Source: Clostridia bacterium
GTDB lineage: Bacteria; Bacillota; DSM-521; Neomoorellales; Neomoorellaceae
Length of the DNA stretch: 34,257 nucleotides
NCBI GenBank assembly: GCA_030445865.1
Contig: JASUSV010000015.1
Location: 1 to 34,257 of the forward strand
Direction of reading: 5' to 3'
Every line of letters begins with the position of its first letter. Positions within the stretch are counted from its first letter, which is position 1. The position numbers were made by a program, and so were the translations under genes. Below the pieces are notes generated by a model. It did not search any database. It was given only the letters and a program-made list of their open reading frames with translations, and was not told the origin of the DNA. Below are positions 16,294-25,367 of this stretch, piece after piece.

Positions 16294-17658
16294 TTATTTA
16301 TTTTTCGCCATTGCATCTTCTTTTCCCTGCTGGCCGGAAAATATTTTCCCCCAGGTTGTTTCACCCCGTATCTCTTCTAAAACCACCGGCACGATCTCGC
16401 CGGTCAGCTCCCTCCCGGGCGCCTGAAAATTAACTTTTAAATAGTTTTCGCTGTGGCCTTCCCAGGTGTTTTCCCGGCCCGGTACCTGTTTTTCCACCAA
16501 CACTTTAACCACGCGCCCTATAAAACCGGCAGCGTATTTTCTTGCCAGGCCCCGGCCTACAGCGATTAATTCCCTCACCCGCTCCTTTTTAACTTCGGCA
16601 GGCACTTGGTCTGGCAGGGCCGCCGCCGGCGTACCGGCGCGCGGGGAAAAGGGAAAGACATGCAAGCGGGCAAAAGCGATTTCCCTAACAAATTCGAGGG
16701 TGCGGGCAAAATTCTCCTTCCCTTCGCCGGGGAAGCCTACTATTACGTCGGTGGTAATGGCTACTCCGGGCTTAACGGCGCGGATGGCCGCGACCAGGTC
16801 CCGGTATTGCCCTACCGTGTACTTCCGCCCCATGCGCTGCAAGATATAATCGTCTCCGCTCTGCAAAGGGATGTGGAAATGGGGGCAGATATTATCTGCC
16901 GCGCCCAGCGTAGCTATCAACTCATCGCTAAAATCGGGAGGGTCCAGGGAACTGATGCGCAGCCTCAAAAGGCCAGGCAGGCGAACCAAGCGCTGCAGTA
17001 GGTAATTAAGGTCGATGCCCCGGCCCAGGTCCCGGCCATAAGCTCCCGTATGCACCCCTGTGAGGACGATCTCTTTAAAGCCGGCCGCCAAAAGCCTCTG
17101 GACGGCAGCAACTGCTTTTTCCGGCTCGAGACTCCTGAGCGGGCCCCGGGCATAAGGTACGATACAATAGCGGCAATATTCTTCACAGCCTTCCTGGATC
17201 TTTAAAAAGGCGCGGGCGCGGCTGGGTTCACCTACCGGCAATTCCTCAAATGGCTCGCCAGCGGTATGTTCCTTAACGGCGTTAATTGCCTTTCTGGTCT
17301 CCCTGGCCCTGGCGATCAGTTCTGGGAGGCGGTGGCGACCCCGCGTACCCACCACCACATCGACTCCGGGTATGGCCAGGACCTCATCCGGGGCAACTTG
17401 GGCATAACAGCCCGTCACCACTACCACTGCTTCCGGGTTTTGGCGATTGGCACGCCGGATTAGCTGGCGCGATTTGCGGTCGCTCAAATGGGTCACCGTG
17501 CAGGTGTGGATAACGTAAACGTCCGCCGGCTCTTCAAAGTCCACAATCAGGTAACCGGCCTGCTGGAAAACGGATTTTATGCCTTCCAGCTCGGCCTGGT
17601 TGACTTTGCAACCGAGGCTTATGAGAGCCGCGCGCTGGGGTTGCTTATCGCCGGGCAC
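16294..17658 (-). CDS. mtaB: tRNA t6A37 methylthiotransferase MtaB
   Basis: 454 residues. An N-terminal MTTase domain (LGCKVNQAELEGI, HTCTVTHLSDRKSRQ, VTGCYAQ) supplies three cysteines for the auxiliary 4Fe-4S cluster. A radical SAM domain has CEEYCRYC near 157-164, and a C-terminal TRAM-like domain (about 375-440) follows. It converts t6A at position 37 of ANN-decoding tRNAs to ms2t6A. The GTG start overlaps the rsmE stop by 14 bp. The order dnaJ-prmA-rsmE-mtaB is typical. Confidence 0.95.
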   Translation of the reverse strand: MPGDKQPQRAALISLGCKVNQAELEGIKSVFQQAGYLIVDFEEPADVYVIHTCTVTHLSDRKSRQLIRRANRQNPEAVVVVTGCYAQVAPDEVLAIPGVDVVVGTRGRHRLPELIARARETRKAINAVKEHTAGEPFEELPVGEPSRARAFLKIQEGCEEYCRYCIVPYARGPLRSLEPEKAVAAVQRLLAAGFKEIVLTGVHTGAYGRDLGRGIDLNYLLQRLVRLPGLLRLRISSLDPPDFSDELIATLGAADNICPHFHIPLQSGDDYILQRMGRKYTVGQYRDLVAAIRAVKPGVAITTDVIVGFPGEGKENFARTLEFVREIAFARLHVFPFSPRAGTPAAALPDQVPAEVKKERVRELIAVGRGLARKYAAGFIGRVVKVLVEKQVPGRENTWEGHSENYLKVNFQAPGRELTGEIVPVVLEEIRGETTWGKIFSGQQGKEDAMAKNK

Positions 17659-18394
17659 AGCCTAGATCACCTAGTTCATACATGATGGCCGCCAGGCAGA
17701 CCAGCCCGGCGGTTTCGGTACGCAAGATGCGGGGGCCCAGGCTTACAACTAAGCCCCCTGCCTGCCGGGCTTTCTCTACTTCCCTCTCGGAAAGGCCGCC
17801 TTCGGGCCCAATCAATACGGCCAGGGGCCGCCCGGCAGCGACGGAATCCAGGGCATATCTGAGGTCCAAACCGCCCTTTTTTTCCCAGGGCACCAGCAAG
17901 AAAGTATCTGGCGCCAGCCTGGCAAGGGCGGTCTCCAGATCGTAGAGCCCTTCAACAACCGGTATCCTGCCCCGGCGGCTCTGGCAGGCTGCGGCCTCCG
18001 CCTTGCGGCGCCAACGGCTAAGGCGCCGCCGCTCGCCGGCTGCGTCCAACTTTGGTATAACCCGTTCGGTCTGCAGGACCCAAATTTGCCCTACCCCTAA
18101 TTCTGTGCATTTCTCGATAATAAAATCCATTTTATCCCCTTTGGGCAGGCCCTGCAATAAAATAACTTCTATCGGGGCCTCGCTTCCTGGGAGCTCGGCC
18201 AGCACGTTTAATTCCACCGTTCCACCCTTTAATGCTACCACCTCGGCCCGGTAACATTTACCGCAGCCGTCGGCCAGGGTAACTTCTTCTCCCGCCTTTA
18301 ACCGCAAAACGCGTACCGCGTGATGGCCGTCGGGACCGGTCAATACGGCCTTCCGCCCGCTTTTGATGCCGGGCAGAAAAAAATGGTGGGTCAA
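17645..18394 (-). CDS. rsmE: 16S rRNA m3U1498 methyltransferase RsmE
   Basis: 249 residues. The N-terminal PUA-like domain (MTHHFFLP, HHAVRVLRLKAGEEV) binds RNA. The C-terminal SPOUT trefoil-knot methyltransferase domain carries LIGPEGGLSEREVE and SLGPRILRTETA, which form the SAM-binding knot. It methylates U1498 of 16S rRNA at N3. The start is TTG (18392-18394); its GGGGTGA overlaps the prmA stop, so translation is coupled. Confidence 0.95.
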   Translation of the reverse strand: MTHHFFLPGIKSGRKAVLTGPDGHHAVRVLRLKAGEEVTLADGCGKCYRAEVVALKGGTVELNVLAELPGSEAPIEVILLQGLPKGDKMDFIIEKCTELGVGQIWVLQTERVIPKLDAAGERRRLSRWRRKAEAAACQSRRGRIPVVEGLYDLETALARLAPDTFLLVPWEKKGGLDLRYALDSVAAGRPLAVLIGPEGGLSEREVEKARQAGGLVVSLGPRILRTETAGLVCLAAIMYELGDLGCARR

Positions 18395-18398
18395 AAGC

Positions 18399-19331
18399 TC
18401 ACCCCTTCTGCGCTAACATCATAACCCATCCTGCCTGTCGCCAGCTTTCCACCCATTTAAAACCTGCCCCCCGCACCGCGGCCTCTACCTGGGCAGCTCG
18501 GGAGGCTATGATACCACCGGCTATAAAAAAGCCGCCCGGCCGCAGGAGGGTTATAACCCCGGGAACCAGGCGCAAAATCGCATCGGCGATAATATTGGCC
18601 ACAATCACATGGGCCGACCCTTCCAGCCCGGCCAGAAGGTCGGCTTCGCGTACCCGCACTCGCTTCTCCAGGCCGTTGCGCCTGACGTTATCCTGGGCCA
18701 CTTTTACGGCCAGGGGATCTACATCGCTAGCCTCAACCCTGCTCGCCCCTAGAAGGGCGGCGGCAATGGCCAGAATACCGGAACCGGTACCTATATCGTA
18801 AACCACATCCCCTTCCTTGACCACCTGCTCCAGCGCCCGCAGGGCCAGGGCCGTAGTTGGATGGGTACCGGTGCCAAAAGCCATACCGGGGTCAAGCTCA
18901 ATTATGATTTCCCCCGGCTTGGGGCTATACGCTTCCCAGCTCGGTTTAACGACCAGGCGACGCCCAATTTTTAGGGGACGGTAATACCGCTTCCAGCACT
19001 CGCTCCAATCCTCATCGTCAATCTCCCTAAATTCTACCGCCTTCAGGTACTGGCCAAAATAGGCCTGTAACCCTTCTATCTTTTCCCGGAAAAAGCCTAA
19101 CCGCTCGGGAAGATGGTTGTCTACCGGCAAATAACCCTTAATAATTACATCTTCTCGCTGTAGATATTCAGGCGATATTTCCCAGGCATCCCACCTGGCC
19201 TCATCAATATACCGGCGCAAATCACGCGGGTCTTCGATATATAAGCCCCCGGCACCAGTTTCATAAAAAATATTGGCCACCGCTTCGCACGCCTCGGCAG
19301 CCGTAGTAACCGTTATTTCTTGCCAGCGCAT
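18399..19331 (-). CDS. prmA: ribosomal protein L11 methyltransferase
   Basis: 310 residues from the ATG at 19329-19331 (MRWQEITV), preferred over one four codons upstream because relatives begin MKW and because GGGG lies 6 bases before it. The N-terminal substrate-recognition domain (about 1-120) precedes the Rossmann methyltransferase domain with DIGTGSGILAIAA (SAM binding) and VIVANIIAD. It trimethylates lysines and the N terminus of L11. It lies directly downstream of dnaJ in the heat-shock operon. Confidence 0.94.
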   Translation of the reverse strand: MRWQEITVTTAAEACEAVANIFYETGAGGLYIEDPRDLRRYIDEARWDAWEISPEYLQREDVIIKGYLPVDNHLPERLGFFREKIEGLQAYFGQYLKAVEFREIDDEDWSECWKRYYRPLKIGRRLVVKPSWEAYSPKPGEIIIELDPGMAFGTGTHPTTALALRALEQVVKEGDVVYDIGTGSGILAIAAALLGASRVEASDVDPLAVKVAQDNVRRNGLEKRVRVREADLLAGLEGSAHVIVANIIADAILRLVPGVITLLRPGGFFIAGGIIASRAAQVEAAVRGAGFKWVESWRQAGWVMMLAQKG

Positions 19332-19343
19332 CGCAAACCCCAT

Positions 19344-20480
19344 CTAACCCATAAAGGCGTCTTTTACTTTTTTAAAAAATCCTTTATCCTTTCCCTGTTC
19401 TACCGGCTCCCATCCGTACTCTCTAGCAAACTGCCTTAAGATCTCCTTCTGTCGCTCGGTCAGGTTTACCGGGGTTACCACCCGTATCTTAACATGCTGA
19501 TCCCCCCGGCCAACGGCACCGAGGCGGGGGATACCTTTCCCCCGCAGGCGGAAAGAAGTCCCCCCTTGCGTCCCTTCGGGAATTTTAAGCCTCACTTTCC
19601 CGTCTAAGGTGGGCACCTCTATCTCGTCCCCCAGAGCAGCCTGGACAAAGGAAATGGGGACTTCGCATATTACATCGTAACCCTCGCGCTGGAAGAATTT
19701 ATGGGGCAAAACATTGATATACACATAAAGATCGCCGGGCGGGCCTCCCCGCAGCCCGGCCTCACCCTCGCCTGCCAGGCGCAGGCGCGAACCGGTATCT
19801 ACGCCGGGCGGCACCTTAACTTTAATCTTGCGCGTTCGTTCCACCTGGCCACGGCCACGGCAGGCCTTGCAAGGAGTAGAAATAATCTGCCCACTGCCGC
19901 GGCACTGGTGGCAGGTACGTATAGTCTGGAAGTGACCTAAAGGTGTACTCTGAGAAATGCGAATCTGTCCCGTTCCTTTACACGTAGGACAGATCAGGGG
20001 CTGGGTGCCGGGCTCCACTCCCGAACCTCCGCAGGCAGAACAGGCTTCCGTGCGCGGTACCTTAACCTCCTTCTCTACGCCGAAGGCGGCCTCCTCAAAA
20101 GTTACATCCAGGTCCAAACGTATATCGGCGCCGCGTTCGGGGCCGGGGCGCCTCCGGCCGCCGAAAGCGTCGCCGAAAAAGATATCGAAAATATCCCCGA
20201 AGCCGCCAAAATCGGAGCCGCCAAAACCTCCAAAGCCGCCGAAGTCGGGGCCGCCGGCGGTGCCGGCATGGCCAAACTGGTCGTAGCGCGACCTTTTCTC
20301 GGGATCGCTTAGGACCTCGTAAGCCTCCTGGATTTCCTTAAATTTTTCTTCAGCTTCTTTATTCCCCGGATTCATGTCGGGGTGGTACTGGCGCGCCAGG
20401 CGGCGGTAGGCTTTTTTTATTTCCTCCGCCGTAGCGTCCCGGGAAACTCCCAGGACTTCGTAATAGTCGCGCTTGCTCAT
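19344..20480 (-). CDS. dnaJ: chaperone DnaJ
   Basis: 378 residues, type I (class A) Hsp40. The J domain (1-70) contains YHPDMNPG; a glycine/phenylalanine-rich region (about 75-110, repeated GGFGG) follows. The zinc domain (about 145-225) has all four repeats, [24 protein letters not shown] and CKACRGRG. The C-terminal substrate-binding domains complete it. It stimulates the ATPase of DnaK and delivers unfolded clients. It lies 13 bp downstream of dnaK in the CIRCE-controlled operon. Confidence 0.98.
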   Translation of the reverse strand: MSKRDYYEVLGVSRDATAEEIKKAYRRLARQYHPDMNPGNKEAEEKFKEIQEAYEVLSDPEKRSRYDQFGHAGTAGGPDFGGFGGFGGSDFGGFGDIFDIFFGDAFGGRRRPGPERGADIRLDLDVTFEEAAFGVEKEVKVPRTEACSACGGSGVEPGTQPLICPTCKGTGQIRISQSTPLGHFQTIRTCHQCRGSGQIISTPCKACRGRGQVERTRKIKVKVPPGVDTGSRLRLAGEGEAGLRGGPPGDLYVYINVLPHKFFQREGYDVICEVPISFVQAALGDEIEVPTLDGKVRLKIPEGTQGGTSFRLRGKGIPRLGAVGRGDQHVKIRVVTPVNLTERQKEILRQFAREYGWEPVEQGKDKGFFKKVKDAFMG

Positions 20481-20493
20481 CAGCCATCACCAG

Positions 20494-22332
20494 CTAGTTT
20501 TTCTTATCGTCGTCCATCACTTTATAATCGGCATCAACTACCCGATCGCGCCTGCCCTGGGGTCCCTCAGTACCTGTAGCCTGCTGGGCGGCTTGAGACC
20601 CGGCCTGCTGGTAAATTTTTGACGTCATAGCATAAAGAGCCTGCGACAGGCCTTCCATCTTTTCTTTAATCTTGGCTATATCTTTGCTATCCATAACCTG
20701 CTGCAACTCTTTCTTGGCCTGCTCGATGCGGTCTACATCGGCCTTGTCGGCCTTATCCTTAAATTCCTTCAGCGTGCGCTCCGCCTGGTAGATTAAAGAA
20801 TCCGCCTGGTTTCTGGTCTCGGCCTCCTCCTTGCGCTTTCTGTCGGCCTCGGCATAGTTTTCAGCATCTTTAATCATCCGCTGGATCTCTTCTTCCGTTA
20901 AACCGCTGGAGGAAGTTATGGTAATGGCCTGCTGCTTGCCGGTGGCCAGGTCTCTAGCCGAGACATGCACGATGCCGTTAGCATCGATGTCAAATTTGAC
21001 CTCGATCTGAGGCACACCCCGCGGCGCAGGCGGAATGCCGGTTAGCTGGAAACGACCCAGAGTCTTGTTGTCGGCCGCCATTGCCCGCTCGCCCTGCAGT
21101 ACGTGAATTTCTACCGTGGTCTGATTATCGGCAGCCGTTGAGAAAATCTGGCTCTTGGAGGTAGGAATGGTAGTATTGCGCTCGATTATCTTGGTAAATA
21201 CGCCGCCAAGGGTTTCGATGCCCAGGGAAAGGGGCGTAACGTCTAGCAGGAGCACATCTTTTACTTCTCCCGCCAACACACCTGCCTGAATAGCAGCCCC
21301 TAAAGCCACACATTCATCGGGATTGATGCCTTTATGGGGCTCTTTGCCTAAAACTCGCCGCACGGTCTCCTGGACCAGGGGAACTCGGGTAGAGCCGCCT
21401 ACCAGCAAAACCTTGTCGATATCTTTAGGCTCCAGGCCGGCATCGCTCAAAGCCTGCCTAATCGGTTCCACCGTTTTCTCCACTAAATCCCTGATGAGTT
21501 CCTCGAACTTGGCGCGCGTCAAAGTTACGTCCAGATGGATCGGCCCACTGGGCGTAGCCGAGATAAACGGTAAATTGATATTGGTGCTGGTCATACTGGA
21601 AAGCTCGATCTTGGCCTTCTCGGCAGCCTCCTTAAGGCGCTGCATGGCCATCTTATCGTTTCTCAGATCGACGCCGTGTTCCCGGCGGCAGATATCGATC
21701 AGGTAATTCATGATGCGCTCGTCAAAGTCATCTCCGCCCAAACGGTTGTTGCCGCTTGTAGCCTTAACCTCAAAAACGCCGTCGCCGAGCTCCAGGATGG
21801 AGACATCGAAGGTACCGCCGCCTAGATCGTAGACCAGTATCGTCTGGTCTTCTTCCTTATCCAGGCCGTAGGCCAGGGAAGCGGCCGTAGGCTCGTTGAT
21901 AATGCGCAAAACTTCCAGACCGGCGATGCGCCCGGCATCTTTGGTCGCCTGGCGCTGGCTGTCGGTAAAGTAGGCAGGTACGGTAATTACCGCCTGGGTA
22001 ATTTTTTCGCCCAGGTAGGCCTCGGCATCGGCTTTGAGTTTTTGCAGGATCATGGCCGAAATTTCCTGCGGCGTGTATTCCTTGTCGTCGATACGCACCT
22101 TATAATTGGTACCCATATGCCGCTTAATGGAAAGAATGGTTCGCTCGGGATTGGTAATCGCCTGGCGTTTGGCTGCCTGGCCCACCAGGCGCTCACCGTC
22201 TTTAGTAAAAGCCACTACCGAAGGCGTGGTACGGCCCCCTTCGGCGTTCGGGATAACTACTGCCTCCCCGCCTTCCATGACGGCTACGCAGGAATTCGTC
22301 GTGCCCAGATCGATACCAATAACTTTGCCCAT
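20494..22332 (-). CDS. dnaK: molecular chaperone DnaK (Hsp70)
   Basis: 612 residues. The actin-like ATPase domain has [17 protein letters not shown] at the N terminus, [16 protein letters not shown] and [14 protein letters not shown]. The linker region has [14 protein letters not shown], followed by the substrate-binding domain and a helical lid ending in an acidic DDDKK tail. The length and the absence of the 24-residue insert near the start are as usual for Gram-positive DnaK. It works with GrpE and DnaJ. AAGGGGG lies 12 bases before the ATG. Confidence 0.98.
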   Translation of the reverse strand: MGKVIGIDLGTTNSCVAVMEGGEAVVIPNAEGGRTTPSVVAFTKDGERLVGQAAKRQAITNPERTILSIKRHMGTNYKVRIDDKEYTPQEISAMILQKLKADAEAYLGEKITQAVITVPAYFTDSQRQATKDAGRIAGLEVLRIINEPTAASLAYGLDKEEDQTILVYDLGGGTFDVSILELGDGVFEVKATSGNNRLGGDDFDERIMNYLIDICRREHGVDLRNDKMAMQRLKEAAEKAKIELSSMTSTNINLPFISATPSGPIHLDVTLTRAKFEELIRDLVEKTVEPIRQALSDAGLEPKDIDKVLLVGGSTRVPLVQETVRRVLGKEPHKGINPDECVALGAAIQAGVLAGEVKDVLLLDVTPLSLGIETLGGVFTKIIERNTTIPTSKSQIFSTAADNQTTVEIHVLQGERAMAADNKTLGRFQLTGIPPAPRGVPQIEVKFDIDANGIVHVSARDLATGKQQAITITSSSGLTEEEIQRMIKDAENYAEADRKRKEEAETRNQADSLIYQAERTLKEFKDKADKADVDRIEQAKKELQQVMDSKDIAKIKEKMEGLSQALYAMTSKIYQQAGSQAAQQATGTEGPQGRRDRVVDADYKVMDDDKKN

Positions 22333-22397
22333 ATCTAAAAGCTACCCCCTTAAGCTTGGAAGTAAGAAATTTTTATTAGCAGCATAAAAGCGATGTG

Positions 22398-23075
22398 CTA
22401 GTCGTCCTGAGGCTGATCCTGGTCTATTTCCTGCCCGGCCGGCTCCGGCCCTCCGGCCAACGCCACTTTAACCAGCGCCGGCCGCAGCAATTTATCCCTT
22501 AAGAAATACCCCTTGCGTAGCTCTTCCACTACGCGATTATTTTCCTCTGGTGCGGAAGCAGGTACGCATTCGACTGCCTCATGCAACGCCGGGTCAAAAG
22601 GAAGGCCAAGCACTTCCATAGGTTTAAGCCCTTCCTGGCGGAGTATATCTACTAGCTGGCGGCAAATCATTTGAACCCCCGCCAGCAGACCCTCCTTTTC
22701 CCCTTCTGCCGAAGCTGCCCGCAGGGCCATCTCCAGATTATCCAAAACCGGGAGCAAAGCCTTGATCAACCGCTCGGTAGCAAACTGGCGCACCTCAATC
22801 TGTTCCCGGCGCATGCGCTTGCGAAAATTATCAAAATCAGCCTGCAGCCGCTGTAGGCGGCTGAAGAGGTTTTCGCATTCGGCCGATTTAGCCTCCAACT
22901 GGCTTTTTAAATCCCCGAGAAGGGCGCGCATCTCTTCCAAGGTTAGTTCGGGTCCGACTTCCCGTTCTTCTTCCTCATTCGTCTGCTTAGCTTCTTCCTC
23001 CGTATATTCTCCTCCAGCCTGGTTAACTTCTTCCATGCACTCCTTAACCTCATTTTCCACTTTGATTATACCCAC
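22398..23075 (-). CDS. grpE: nucleotide exchange factor GrpE
   Basis: Up to 225 residues. A very acidic, disordered N terminus (about 1-55) is followed by a long coiled coil (about 55-115, LQRLQADFDNFRKRMRREQ) and the C-terminal beta-wing domain (GLPFDPALHEAVECVP, GYFLRDKLLRPALVKVA). It releases ADP from DnaK. The start is uncertain: the GTG at 23073-23075 abuts AAAGGA with no spacing, a second GTG (codon 6) is 14 bases away, and an ATG at codon 14 (23034-23036) has AAGGAG only 3 bases upstream. The true protein may be 212-225 residues. Confidence 0.95.
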   Translation of the reverse strand: MGIIKVENEVKECMEEVNQAGGEYTEEEAKQTNEEEEREVGPELTLEEMRALLGDLKSQLEAKSAECENLFSRLQRLQADFDNFRKRMRREQIEVRQFATERLIKALLPVLDNLEMALRAASAEGEKEGLLAGVQMICRQLVDILRQEGLKPMEVLGLPFDPALHEAVECVPASAPEENNRVVEELRKGYFLRDKLLRPALVKVALAGGPEPAGQEIDQDQPQDD

Positions 23076-23103
23076 TCCTTTAAAGCAAGTTCTGGCTTAA
23101 AAG

Positions 23104-24141
23104 CTATTCTCGCCCGTAAATTTTAGTAAGGGCTGCAGACAAGGTGTTGGCTACGAATTCGAGAATAGGGATGACGCGCGCATAATTCATCCGTGTCGGC
23201 CCAATAATTCCCATGCTCCCAATTGTCTCTCCGCCTAACTGGTAATTAATTGAAATCACGCTGCATTCCCTGATGTTGTAAGCCGCATTTTCCTGGCCAA
23301 TCTTAACCGTCAAACCTATGTTAGGATTTTCTACCAGCAGCCTGCGGATGGCGTCCTCGCGCTCCAGGAAAGCCAGTATCTTTCTTACTTTTTCTACATC
23401 CTTCTTAAATTCTGGTTGCTGTAAAATGTTTAAAGTGCCGTCTAGGTAAACTTCTTCGTTACCTTCGAGATTAAAAATCTGTTCCAAAAGCTCCAGCGCC
23501 AGCCGGCATACCTCTTTTTCGGCGGCAAACTGGTGATAAATATCATCTAAAACCGAGCGCTTGAGTTCTTCTAATGCCAGCCCTTTTAAGCGCGCTGTAA
23601 GGACTTTGGATATACGCCTCAAGTCCACCTCGTTAATGGTATTAGGAATACTCAAAATACGGTGATCCACCAGGCCGGTATTAGTGACGACCAACAACAA
23701 AGCCTGGCCTCTTTCTATGGGCAGAAGCTCGATCTTTTTAAAAGAGACGCGACTGCGAAACGGGCCTACGGCAATGGCGGCATAATTGGTCATTTCCGAG
23801 ATCACGGCTGTGGCATACTCAAGCACCTGCTCAATCTCTCGCATCTTTTCATTGAAACGCCGCTGAATATATTCTTTTTCGTAAGGCTTGAGCTCTTCTT
23901 TTTTCATAATGAAATCTACATAATAGCGGTAGCCGCGATCTGAAGGTATGCGGCCGGCAGAAGTATGCGGCTGTTCGATCAGGCCGAGTTCTTCTAAATC
24001 GGCCATTTCGTTTCTAATTGTTGCCGGGCTAACTCCTAAATGGTAACGCCGCGCTATGGTCCGGGAACCGACGGGTTCCCCCGTAGCGATATAATCTAAA
24101 ACTATAGCCTGCAGCACTTTCTTTTTTCTTTCGTCCATCAT
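23104..24141 (-). CDS. hrcA: heat-inducible transcription repressor HrcA
   Basis: 345 residues from the ATG at 24139-24141 (MMDERKKKVLQAI), which has AGGTGGTGA upstream; a longer frame would run into the operator. The N-terminal winged helix contains GEPVGSRTIARRY and SPATIRNEMADLEE; a GAF-like dimerisation region and the C-terminal effector domain follow. It binds the CIRCE operator and represses this operon; GroE chaperonin normally maintains its activity. It is the first gene of the heat-shock operon, with a perfect CIRCE 17 bp upstream, so it is autoregulated. Confidence 0.97.
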   Translation of the reverse strand: MMDERKKKVLQAIVLDYIATGEPVGSRTIARRYHLGVSPATIRNEMADLEELGLIEQPHTSAGRIPSDRGYRYYVDFIMKKEELKPYEKEYIQRRFNEKMREIEQVLEYATAVISEMTNYAAIAVGPFRSRVSFKKIELLPIERGQALLLVVTNTGLVDHRILSIPNTINEVDLRRISKVLTARLKGLALEELKRSVLDDIYHQFAAEKEVCRLALELLEQIFNLEGNEEVYLDGTLNILQQPEFKKDVEKVRKILAFLEREDAIRRLLVENPNIGLTVKIGQENAAYNIRECSVISINYQLGGETIGSMGIIGPTRMNYARVIPILEFVANTLSAALTKIYGRE

Positions 24142-24158
24142 TTTCTCACCACCTTTTG

Positions 24159-24185
24159 TTAGCACTCTGTGTTTAAGAGTGCTAA
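24159..24185 (-). promoter_or_regulatory. CIRCE operator (HrcA binding site)
   Basis: TTAGCACTC, 9-bp spacer TGTGTTTAA, GAGTGCTAA: a perfect match to the CIRCE consensus. It lies between the promoter and the hrcA start, so HrcA binding would block initiation of hrcA-grpE-dnaK-dnaJ. Confidence 0.98.
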
Positions 24186-24197
24186 ACCTTCCTTATC

Positions 24198-24226
24198 ACC
24201 ATAGCACCGCCGCATTTATTTGTCAA
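24198..24226 (-). promoter_or_regulatory. sigma-A promoter of the hrcA-dnaK operon
   Basis: Minus strand: TTGACA at 24221-24226, 17 bp, TATGGT at 24198-24203. CIRCE begins 12 bp downstream of the -10, around the expected start of transcription. The -35 lies just after the hemW stop. Confidence 0.88.
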
Positions 24227-24230
24227 GAAA

Positions 24231-25367
24231 TTAAATAAACTCCCGAAAAACCACGTTGGCCAAGGGTAGGCCTTTAGCAGTTAAAGCCAGCCTGCCATCA
24301 TTATATTTCAGCAAACCCAGACTCTTTAACTTGGAAATGGAAGCACCATATTCCTCCAAAGCATCAACTTTAAACCTCCGGTAAAAAGCGGCCAGGTCTA
24401 CGCCACTAATCAGGCGCAGGCCCATAAACATGGTTTCGGCCATTTCTTCGCGGAGGGATAGGTTTACTAAGTTTTGGCGCGGAAGTCTGCCGCTAAAAAC
24501 AGCCTCCTGGTATGCCTCAAGGTTCCCCGGGTTTTCCCAGCGGCAATGCCGGTAATGGGAAGCTGCCGCCACGCCTAATCCTAAATAAAAGCCGTTTTCC
24601 CAGTAGATGATATTATGCCGGCATTCGTAACCGGGACGGGAAAAATTAGAAATTTCGTACTGTCGGTAGCCTGCAGCTTCCAACTGCGCCCTGGCCGCAT
24701 AATACATGGCTAAAACCAGATCTTCACCCGGCAAGGGCAACCGGCCGGCGAGAAATTCTTGCCCCCAGGGCGTACGTTCGTCTAGCTCCAGGCAGTAAAT
24801 GGAAATATGTTCCGGCGATAAAGAGATGGCCGCCTCCAGCGTGTCTTCCCAGGTTTCAAGATCCTGACCAGGCAGTCCGTAAATTAGATCTAAATTAAGG
24901 TTAGTAAAACCCGCTTTTCGGGCAGTAGAAACGGCATCATTAATATCGGAAGAGGTGTGAACCCGGCCCATGGCCTTTAAAAGCCGTTCGTTAAAAGACT
25001 GGGCCCCCAGGGACAGGCGGTTGACGCCGCTATCCTTAAAAGCCCTGAGCTTGGCCAAGTCTACCGTTCCGGGATTGGCCTCCAGGGTGACCTCGATATC
25101 GCCCTTCCAGGGAAAATATTCCCTGCTCTCCTTTAAGATTTTACTCAGAGAAGTGGGCGAAAGCAGGCTCGGCGTACCTCCGCCCAGGTAAAGGGTGCTT
25201 ACAGGGCTTCGGCCGGACATCAACCGGTCGGCTACCAGCTTCATTTCCCGGCACAAGGCTTGGATATAAAGTTCCAGCTCCTCGGCCGTTGGGGTAGGAA
25301 AAGAAACAAAGTCGCAATAATGGCACTTTCGCAAACAAAATGGAATATGGAGGTAAAGGCTTTTTAC
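24231..25367 (-). CDS. hemW: radical SAM heme chaperone HemW, apparent GTA start
   Basis: 378 residues in the frame used here. It begins [11 protein letters not shown] and has the radical SAM cysteines Cys11, Cys15 and Cys18 (C-x3-C-x2-C), then [25 protein letters not shown] and a C-terminal HemN-like domain. The first usual start codon, a TTG at 25332-25334, lies after the first cluster cysteine and cannot be right. GTA at 25365-25367 is where relatives start and overlaps the lepA stop as GTAA, as if the common GTGA coupling overlap had lost its G. HemW binds heme and is related to coproporphyrinogen oxidase HemN. The GTA start is inference; a sequencing error is possible. Confidence 0.9.
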   Translation of the reverse strand, partial: VKSLYLHIPFCLRKCHYCDFVSFPTPTAEELELYIQALCREMKLVADRLMSGRSPVSTLYLGGGTPSLLSPTSLSKILKESREYFPWKGDIEVTLEANPGTVDLAKLRAFKDSGVNRLSLGAQSFNERLLKAMGRVHTSSDINDAVSTARKAGFTNLNLDLIYGLPGQDLETWEDTLEAAISLSPEHISIYCLELDERTPWGQEFLAGRLPLPGEDLVLAMYYAARAQLEAAGYRQYEISNFSRPGYECRHNIIYWENGFYLGLGVAAASHYRHCRWENPGNLEAYQEAVFSGRLPRQNLVNLSLREEMAETMFMGLRLISGVDLAAFYRRFKVDALEEYGASISKLKSLGLLKYNDGRLALTAKGLPLANVVFREFI

